Assembly: GCF_014696355.1 (NCBI RefSeq)
Contig: NZ_JACJQA010000041.1
Coordinates: 1-64,000 of the forward strand
Direction of reading: 5' to 3'
DNA length: 64,000 bases
Source of the DNA: Pseudanabaena sp. FACHB-1998
GTDB lineage: Bacteria > Cyanobacteriota > Cyanobacteriia > Pseudanabaenales > Pseudanabaenaceae
The notes beneath the pieces were generated by a model that did not search any database, was not told where the DNA came from, and worked only from the letters and a program-made list of their open reading frames with translations. How positions within the stretch are numbered: the stretch's first letter is position 1; each line of letters begins with the position of its first letter. Both the position numbers and the translations under genes were made by a program. This document shows positions 59,302-64,000 of this stretch, in pieces.

Positions 59302-59346
59302 CCCAAGACCTGTGGCGCACGCGCAGCGTGCGCCACAGGTCTTGGG
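59302..59346. terminator. Hairpin with CCTGTGGCGCACGCGCAG core
   Basis: 21-bp perfect arms CCCAAGACCTGTGGCGCACGC around GCA; shares its core with 15874-15930. Confidence 0.65.
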
Positions 59347-59425
59347 TTTTTATATTTAATTTTGCCTAGCTACTTACAGAGCAATTTTTAAAATTGCTCT
59401 GAATTTTAAGAAGGCACAGGGTGCT

Positions 59426-60013
59426 TTATCTCAAAGAAGTCTCGCCTGTTCTCGTAGAAGCACTATCCGAATTGTAAATACCCCATTCACGGATACCGTG
59501 ACGTTGGAAAATCTCTTCAGCTTGGCGAACTTCTTGATCATTGCCGTCAACCATTACCAAGTAATCTCCTTGGTCTACGCGATCGCTATAGACTTTGGCA
59601 CGGTCTTTAGGAATACCTAAACCTACCAAGCCTCCTACGAGACCACCCGCCGCAGCACCGATCGCACCACCAGTGAGAGTCGTCGCCAAAGCCGTCGCCG
59701 CCGCACCAGCCAACATCACGGGGCCAACTCCAGGAATGGCGACCAGTCCCAAACCTACGAGCAAGCCCGTAAGTCCTCCAGCCGCACCACCTGAAACAGC
59801 GCCTTTCTTAGCGCCTTCATCGGCTTTGTTGTCCAGATCCTTGAGGTTTTCGCCTGTTTGAGCGCCAGACATATCGGAGTTGTTATTGACATTGTTGCCA
59901 ATGATCGAAATTTGATCCATATTGAATCCGCTACTTCTCAATTCACCCAATGCTGATTCAGCTTCGCGGTGAGTCGAAAATGTACCTGTAGCACGTCTGT
60001 TTTGTCCGATCAT
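59426..60013 (-). CDS. General stress YflT-like glycine-zipper protein, second copy
   Basis: 195 aa. ATGTFSTHREAESALGELRSSGFNMDQISIIGNN (YflT-like domain), Gly/Ala-rich hydrophobic centre (GAVSGGAAGGLTGLLVGLGLVAIPGVGPVM...), and YLVMVDGNDQEVRQAEEIFQRHGIREWGIYN. Same architecture as 39319-39864. Confidence 0.8.
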   Translation of the reverse strand: MIGQNRRATGTFSTHREAESALGELRSSGFNMDQISIIGNNVNNNSDMSGAQTGENLKDLDNKADEGAKKGAVSGGAAGGLTGLLVGLGLVAIPGVGPVMLAGAAATALATTLTGGAIGAAAGGLVGGLVGLGIPKDRAKVYSDRVDQGDYLVMVDGNDQEVRQAEEIFQRHGIREWGIYNSDSASTRTGETSLR

Positions 60014-60048
60014 AATCTTTTCTCCGTTAATGAATTGATGTTTTGAAG

Positions 60049-60081
60049 AGTATTTCTCTCGCCGAAGGCGAGAGAAATACT
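60049..60081. terminator. GCC-GAA-GGC hairpin
   Basis: 15-bp arms AGTATTTCTCTCGCC around GAA; between Mn-catalase and the YflT-like gene. Confidence 0.62.
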
Positions 60082-60106
60082 AGTTATTCAGAAGATGTTT
60101 TGAATG

Positions 60107-60136
60107 GTGTTTTTCCCGCCTTCGGCGGCAGAAACA
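60107..60136. terminator. CGCC-TTCG-GGCG hairpin
   Basis: GTGTTTTTCCCGCC...GGCGGCAGAAACAC, slightly imperfect, TTCG loop; at the 3' end of Mn-catalase. Confidence 0.6.
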
Positions 60137-60140
60137 CTAG

Positions 60141-60848
60141 TTACTTAGAAACTGATTTAGATGAATGCTTTAGGGGATCTTCAATGTAATCAAAGTCAGG
60201 CTCTGAATTCCAAGAACCTCTTTCGTCTTTACCACTGCCGTCCGTTGATAGGTTGTAGTAAAGCTTCACAGTTTCGTCAGGTTGAATATTCCCAAAGAAA
60301 GGATCAGTTAACTTGTCGAGAGAATCCAAAGCTTTCATAAACATTTGCGTATGAGAAATCTCTCTAGTCAGCAGGTGATGCAATGTTTTTAAAGTTCCAT
60401 CATCCGTGGCGAGTTTAATCAAAGCTTCGTAGGTTTGCCGAGCGCCAGCCTCAGCCGCAATATTAGCTCTGAGGTCACGCACAACATCGCCGCCTTCATT
60501 TAGGTAGTTAGCAGTCCACGCGCTGCCTTGACTATCCAGAAAGTGTGGTCCCATGCCTTTCACAGCAAAAAGAGTGCTTTTATAGGCTTCCGTTTGATCG
60601 ACATCCTTAGTATGGATTTCAATCAACTTGCCTACCATTTCTAAATGACCAAACTCTTCAATAGCGATGTCTTGCAACATGTCTTTGATGCCTGGAAGCT
60701 CAATATGAAATGATTGCACCCAGTACTGTAAAGCTGCGGAAAGTTCGCCTGTGGCTCCACCGAATTGTTCTAGTAAGAGTTGTGCAAAACGAGGATTAGC
60801 CTTATCTACTTGAACGGTATGAATGGGATCTTTCTTGTGAAAAAACAT
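60141..60848 (-). CDS. Manganese catalase
   Basis: 235 aa. Non-heme di-Mn catalase: GELSAALQYWVQSFHIELP, DIAIEEFGHLEMVGKLIE (ExxH), NIAAEAGARQTYEALI and LTREISHTQMFMKAL supply the Glu/His ligands. Dismutates hydrogen peroxide. Similar in length to short cyanobacterial forms. Fits the oxidative-stress context with Dps and rubredoxin. Confidence 0.93.
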   Translation of the reverse strand: MFFHKKDPIHTVQVDKANPRFAQLLLEQFGGATGELSAALQYWVQSFHIELPGIKDMLQDIAIEEFGHLEMVGKLIEIHTKDVDQTEAYKSTLFAVKGMGPHFLDSQGSAWTANYLNEGGDVVRDLRANIAAEAGARQTYEALIKLATDDGTLKTLHHLLTREISHTQMFMKALDSLDKLTDPFFGNIQPDETVKLYYNLSTDGSGKDERGSWNSEPDFDYIEDPLKHSSKSVSK

Positions 60849-61515
60849 AATTTGACACTCAATTATTTTGTGTAATTTATGTAGATATAAGGCTGACTAA
60901 GTAAGTAGTCTCAGTTAAATATCAAATCTGAAAATCTATGTCTATGGAAGGAGATAGGTCTTAGATTCGGTTGTTAACTATACTGAGATACTTAAATATT
61001 TAAGCTTGATTCCATTTAATGAGTAGAATATCAATCAGTAATTTACTCATTGCAACTATCTTTACACCTGAATGTCATAAATCGTGTATAGACAAATATA
61101 AAAAACTGAATGAGTTGCATGAAATGGGTTAAAACTATTTAAATTGTTACAGTAATCACTTTTTTTCTAAGTAGGTAGATGCAATTAAATATAAAGATCT
61201 AAACACTGTAATAGAAGTACAGTATGATTTATAGCTTTTGGGCATGTTTTTAATTATGCCTAATTATTTAATAAAAGTGTTTGGATGATTTTTTAGTAGC
61301 GATCGCCAAAAATATAATCAAAAGATATGACGCACATAATAAATACTTTTTAATCTAGTCAAAATTTAGAAGGTTGGAAGATTTTATAGTAAAGATTTAT
61401 CTACTTTTAGTGCAATTCACTCAATTTATACATTACCTAACCATGAGATCAAACAATCGCCTGTTAGTTTGAATGTTGACTCATGAAACCACACAAAAAA
61501 CGTTAGGTAAAACAA
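60849..61515. other. 667-bp AT-rich spacer between divergent genes
   Basis: No gene recognised. Contains an inverted repeat AATGAGTA...TTACTCATT (about 61018-61050), one HIP1 octamer near 61300, and a candidate promoter motif (61442-61470). It is the divergent regulatory region between the minus- and plus-strand halves of the stress island. Confidence 0.55.
61442..61470 (+). promoter_or_regulatory. Candidate stress promoter motif, site G
   Basis: Plus strand: CATGAGATCAAAC (11 of 13 bases of the core CAAGAAATCAAAC), 9 bp, TTAGTTT. Same spacing as sites A, B and D but upstream box weak. Confidence 0.4.
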
Positions 61516-62091
61516 ATGGTTCATATCTTATACAGTGGCAAAGCCAATCATTTTGAGACTCCAGTTACTGCGGTACTAAATAGTATCAAGAAAGGATTCC
61601 TTTTGGCTTGCAGTTTCGCGTTGGTTCTAATGTTACAAGTGACATTCTTTAGTTCTGGGGCGATCGCATCTCCCTTGGCTAATATCTTTGGTGATCAAGT
61701 GGACAAAGTAACGCAAGGTGTCAAAACAGACATGGCGATCGACAAAGCCGCAGGTATTACTAAGGAAATCGGTCGCGATCTTCGCGATGGAAGAACCGAC
61801 AAGGTGATTGACAAACTAGCGGACACATCTAAAGACCTTGCCAAAGAAGCAGAAAAACGCGCTAAAGACTTAGCTAAAAATGTGAAAGAAGGTACCAAGG
61901 AAAATCTTGGTAAAGCTAAGGACATGGCTAAGGACGCTAAAGGCAAAGTTAGTGAAGGTGTCGAGAAAACCAAAGAGGTGGTAAACGATGGCGCTAACGA
62001 AGTTAAGAATGGAGCCAAGGGCTTACCCGATCAAGCTGGTAACAAAGTCGATGAAGTTATTGATTCTGCCCAAAACTTCTTAGGACAGTAA
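61516..62091 (+). CDS. Exported LEA-like helical protein
   Basis: 191 aa. Hydrophobic segment (FLLACSFALVLMLQVTFFSSGAIAS, about 30-55) after a polar N-terminus, then Lys/Asp/Ala-rich helix with 11-residue periodicity (KDLAKEAEKRAKDLAKNVKEGTKENLGKAKDMAKDAKGKV). LEA group-3-like, desiccation/salt type. A 10-bp upstream AGG precedes ATG. Confidence 0.72.
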   Translation: MVHILYSGKANHFETPVTAVLNSIKKGFLLACSFALVLMLQVTFFSSGAIASPLANIFGDQVDKVTQGVKTDMAIDKAAGITKEIGRDLRDGRTDKVIDKLADTSKDLAKEAEKRAKDLAKNVKEGTKENLGKAKDMAKDAKGKVSEGVEKTKEVVNDGANEVKNGAKGLPDQAGNKVDEVIDSAQNFLGQ

Positions 62092-62098
62092 ATACAGT

Positions 62099-62133
62099 AA
62101 ACGAACAGTCATTGCAAGGCGATGACTGTTCGT
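62099..62133. terminator. Hairpin downstream of LEA-like gene
   Basis: AACGAACAGTCAT/ATGACTGTTCGTT, 13-bp arms, followed by T-rich sequence. Confidence 0.7.
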
Positions 62134-62174
62134 TCATTCCCCTCAATTTTAAATAGATAAACAGAGAAAAATGT

Positions 62175-62423
62175 ATGGAATTTATTTGGTTTATTTTGAT
62201 CGGACTAGTAGCCGGAGCCTTAGCTGGTCAAATAGTTCGCGGTGGTGGCTTCGGTGTGCTGGGCGATATTATTGTTGGTATTGTCGGCGCATTGTTAGGT
62301 GGTTTCCTATTTAATACCTTCGGAGTCTCTACAGGTGGTGGCTTAATCGGTAGCTTGTTTGTAGCTACGATTGGCGCAGTGATTCTCCTTTACGGTGTCC
62401 GTTTAGTTAATAGAACTTCTTAA
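62175..62423 (+). CDS. GlsB/YeaQ/YmgE family stress membrane protein
   Basis: 82 aa. EFIWFILIGLVAGALAGQIVRGGGFGVLGDIIVGIVGALLGGFLFNTFGV..., the transglycosylase-associated (YeaQ/YmgE) family; three membrane helices with Gly zippers. Induced by general stress. Confidence 0.95.
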   Translation: MEFIWFILIGLVAGALAGQIVRGGGFGVLGDIIVGIVGALLGGFLFNTFGVSTGGGLIGSLFVATIGAVILLYGVRLVNRTS

Positions 62424-62434
62424 TTACCCGTTAT

Positions 62435-62472
62435 AGCAATTTTCAAAGGAATATCTGCTCCTTTAAAAATTG
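62435..62472. terminator. Imperfect hairpin after glsB
   Basis: AGCAATTTTCAAAGGA...TCCTTTAAAAATTGC; arms of about 14 bp with one mismatch. Confidence 0.55.
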
Positions 62473-62631
62473 CCATTTTACGAAGTTTGGGTAGATATAA
62501 CGAGAGCAAAACCCATGTCATATCTATCCGATGGGTAAGTCCTAGAAGTAAGAAAAATACTTTCTATTTCTAGATTTTGTACAAGTTGTAAATAGATTTT
62601 GTAAATAGATTATTTTAGAGGATAAATAGAA

Positions 62632-63132
62632 ATGAATGATAGAGATGTAAACCCTAGTACGGAAACTGACGCGAACCGTGATCCGATTTCTGGAGAAACA
62701 GGAGCCCATCCTGTAGGGACAGGCGTGGGAGCCGCAGGCGCTGGCACTGTAGGCACAGTTATCGGTGGTGCAGTTGGTGGCCCCGTAGGTGCAGTAGTTG
62801 GTGCGGTGATCGGCTCCGTAGTCGGTGGCTTAGCTGGAAAGAATGTGGCTGAGCAAGCTAATCCTACTTTTGAAGAAAATGATTGGCAACAGACTTATAC
62901 TTCCAGTACCTATGTTGAGCCAGATAAAACCTACGAAGATTATCAACCCGCCTATCGTACTGGCTATGAAGGCTACGATCGCTATGGTCAAGATGGTCGG
63001 AGTTACAGCGAAGTTGAGACCGATTTGCAACGTGATTATCAGAACAATCACCATGCAGGATTGCCTTGGGAACAAGCTAAACATGCAGTAAAAGATGCGT
63101 GGGATCGAGCGGCTAAGGCAATTCCTCGCTAA
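62632..63132 (+). CDS. Glycine-zipper hypothetical protein
   Basis: 166 aa. Polar N-terminus (DVNPSTETDANRDPISGETGAHP), Gly/Val-rich hydrophobic segment (AAGAGTVGTVIGGAVGGPVGAVVGAVIGSVVGGLAG, about 33-68) and an acidic Tyr-rich tail (YVEPDKTYEDYQPAYRTGYEGYDRYGQDGRSY). Seen in cyanobacterial stress clusters; function unknown. AGAGG ribosome-binding site before ATG. Confidence 0.7.
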   Translation: MNDRDVNPSTETDANRDPISGETGAHPVGTGVGAAGAGTVGTVIGGAVGGPVGAVVGAVIGSVVGGLAGKNVAEQANPTFEENDWQQTYTSSTYVEPDKTYEDYQPAYRTGYEGYDRYGQDGRSYSEVETDLQRDYQNNHHAGLPWEQAKHAVKDAWDRAAKAIPR

Positions 63133-63196
63133 AACCATTTGGTTGACTACTTCCCAATCTGAAGATAAGACATCGTAGAGCGTGAGTTCTATTACT

Positions 63197-63240
63197 TTTT
63201 ATTTCATAGTGAAGCAAGTTCATCAAGTCGTTCAAGTAGT
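63197..63240 (+). promoter_or_regulatory. Candidate stress promoter motif, site H
   Basis: Plus strand: TTTTATTTCATAGTGAAGC, then TTCATCAAGTCGTTC; resembles the upstream box of site B (TTTATTTCATAATCAACC). No clear -10. About 75 bp before the ferritin/hemerythrin-like gene. Confidence 0.35.
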
Positions 63241-63312
63241 TGGACATTCAAAAGTCATGATTTTTATAGAGAGAAGTAATTGTCTCTTAACTATACATAA
63301 GGATTAACATCA

Positions 63313-64000
63313 ATGTCAGTAACACTCGAAGACAACAAACGTACTGCGATCGCGGTCAAATTGGCAGACATGAAAGCAACCCAAAACTTGCTCATTGCCA
63401 ATGAAAAAAGTTTGATTTCAGCTTGTCCTGATCGAGAAATCACTAATCGTTTAGAAGGATTTCTCAGGGATGATCAGAAGAACTTAGGCATCATCGACAA
63501 TGTCATTGTTCAGTATGGAATTAAGGCTGAGCCAAACTCGACAATGCAGGTAGAGATCGAAGAAGTCGGGAAGATGATGCAAGACTCCGATCTATCGTTG
63601 TTTGATAAAGTAGCCAAGCATGAGCTTCTTAAACATACTCAGGCAATGGCAGGAGTTCTCGTTCACAAGGCTGGTCAAGTAGTGGGAGCCGATATCGCCG
63701 TAGCGATCGCCCCTCTCAATGCGGTTAACTTTGAAAATCGTGGACATGAAGAGCAGCTCAAAGGGATTCTAGAATCTCTCAGCACTCTGGAACTCACGGG
63801 CAAGCCCTCTGACAGTGGGCTGTGGTCAAGAGTCCAAGATACGATCGCCGCTCTGAGTGGCATTGCGGGTAGTCTCATCACTCGCAACGATCATGAGGTA
63901 AATATCTGTGATGTGATTCGTCTAGATCACGCCAAGGTATACTCTCTGTTTTCTCAGATTGCCGCCACCGACGATCCTCAAAAGCTAGAGGAATTTTTCG
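63313..64000 (+). CDS. Hemerythrin HHE-like protein, cut by window end
   Basis: At least 229 aa, open to the right edge. N-terminal helical region (MSVTLEDNKRTAIAVKLADMKATQNLLIANEKSLI, then VAKHELLKHTQAMAGVLVHKAGQVVGAD). The visible C-terminal part starts a hemerythrin domain (NICDVIRLDHAKVYSLFSQI, with the first D-x-x-x-DH ligands). Probably a non-heme di-iron stress protein. AAGGATT ribosome-binding site before ATG. Confidence 0.75.
   Translation, partial: MSVTLEDNKRTAIAVKLADMKATQNLLIANEKSLISACPDREITNRLEGFLRDDQKNLGIIDNVIVQYGIKAEPNSTMQVEIEEVGKMMQDSDLSLFDKVAKHELLKHTQAMAGVLVHKAGQVVGADIAVAIAPLNAVNFENRGHEEQLKGILESLSTLELTGKPSDSGLWSRVQDTIAALSGIAGSLITRNDHEVNICDVIRLDHAKVYSLFSQIAATDDPQKLEEFF

Noticed and set aside
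60849-61515. Small RNA or tRNA gene in the long spacer
   Set aside because: No cloverleaf, CCA end or strong terminator seen; only a short inverted repeat and promoter-like sequence.

Overview
The window is cyanobacterial chromosome. The HIP1 octamer GCGATCGC occurs throughout. Typical lineage genes are present: dxs, high-light-inducible (Hli) proteins, a CrtW-type carotenoid ketolase, an alternative respiratory terminal oxidase, a pentapeptide-repeat protein, a Uma2-family nuclease and a NrtA/CmpA-family ABC transporter. Gene style, many perfect intergenic palindromes and HIP1-rich arrays suggest a filamentous non-heterocystous lineage such as Pseudanabaena. That genus guess is inference.

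Layout. (1) 1-3.4 kb: the end of an IS630-type transposase, then an AT-rich AIPR-type putative phage-defence gene between two near-identical direct repeats. (2) 3.6-22.3 kb: mostly ordinary chromosome, with an M48-like protein that has lost its zinc ligands, a three-gene NrtA/CmpA-family ABC operon, a pentapeptide-repeat protein, a YgjP-type metalloprotease, a DUF3352 protein, dxs, a GAF histidine kinase, a phytase-like esterase, a tRNA-dihydrouridine synthase, a Uma2 protein, a PAP2 phosphatase and a diacylglycerol-kinase-like protein. (3) 22.5-30 kb: an island of about eight toxin-antitoxin pairs (YefM/YoeB, DUF433/DUF5615, BrnT/BrnA, ParD/ParE and several RelE-like pairs) plus an orphan HsdR-N-type nuclease. 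The modules are separated by tandem 26-28 bp units built on HIP1; all arrays point the same way although the genes lie on both strands. (4) 30.5-38.9 kb: a GMC oxidoreductase, an acyltransferase and a terminal oxidase whose subunit II lacks most CuA ligands (ARTO type). The oxidase operon is split by a PIN toxin-antitoxin pair and a pilin-like gene. (5) 39.3-64 kb: a dense stress and redox island, almost all on the minus strand to 60.8 kb and on the plus strand after that. It holds YflT-like glycine-zipper proteins, Lmo0937, CsbD, a GGDEF protein, GST, Dps, rubredoxin, a Rieske/DAO oxidoreductase, CrtW, two Hli proteins, a diiron-type enzyme, DUF2382/PRC-barrel proteins, a HAD phosphatase-ATPase fusion, DUF1269, a BON lipoprotein, Mn-catalase, a LEA-like protein, GlsB and a hemerythrin-like protein.

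How the parts fit. The most coherent unexplained signal is a promoter-like module of about 59 bp. It has a conserved upstream box ending in CAAGAAATCAAAC, then 9 bp, then a -10 resembling TAATAGT. It recurs upstream of at least four or five stress-island genes and suggests one regulon for oxidative, light and desiccation stress. Two miniature inverted-repeat families (two copies each), more than 25 near-perfect stop-adjacent hairpins and the HIP1 arrays make the intergenic space unusually structured. No tRNA, rRNA or CRISPR array was recognised.
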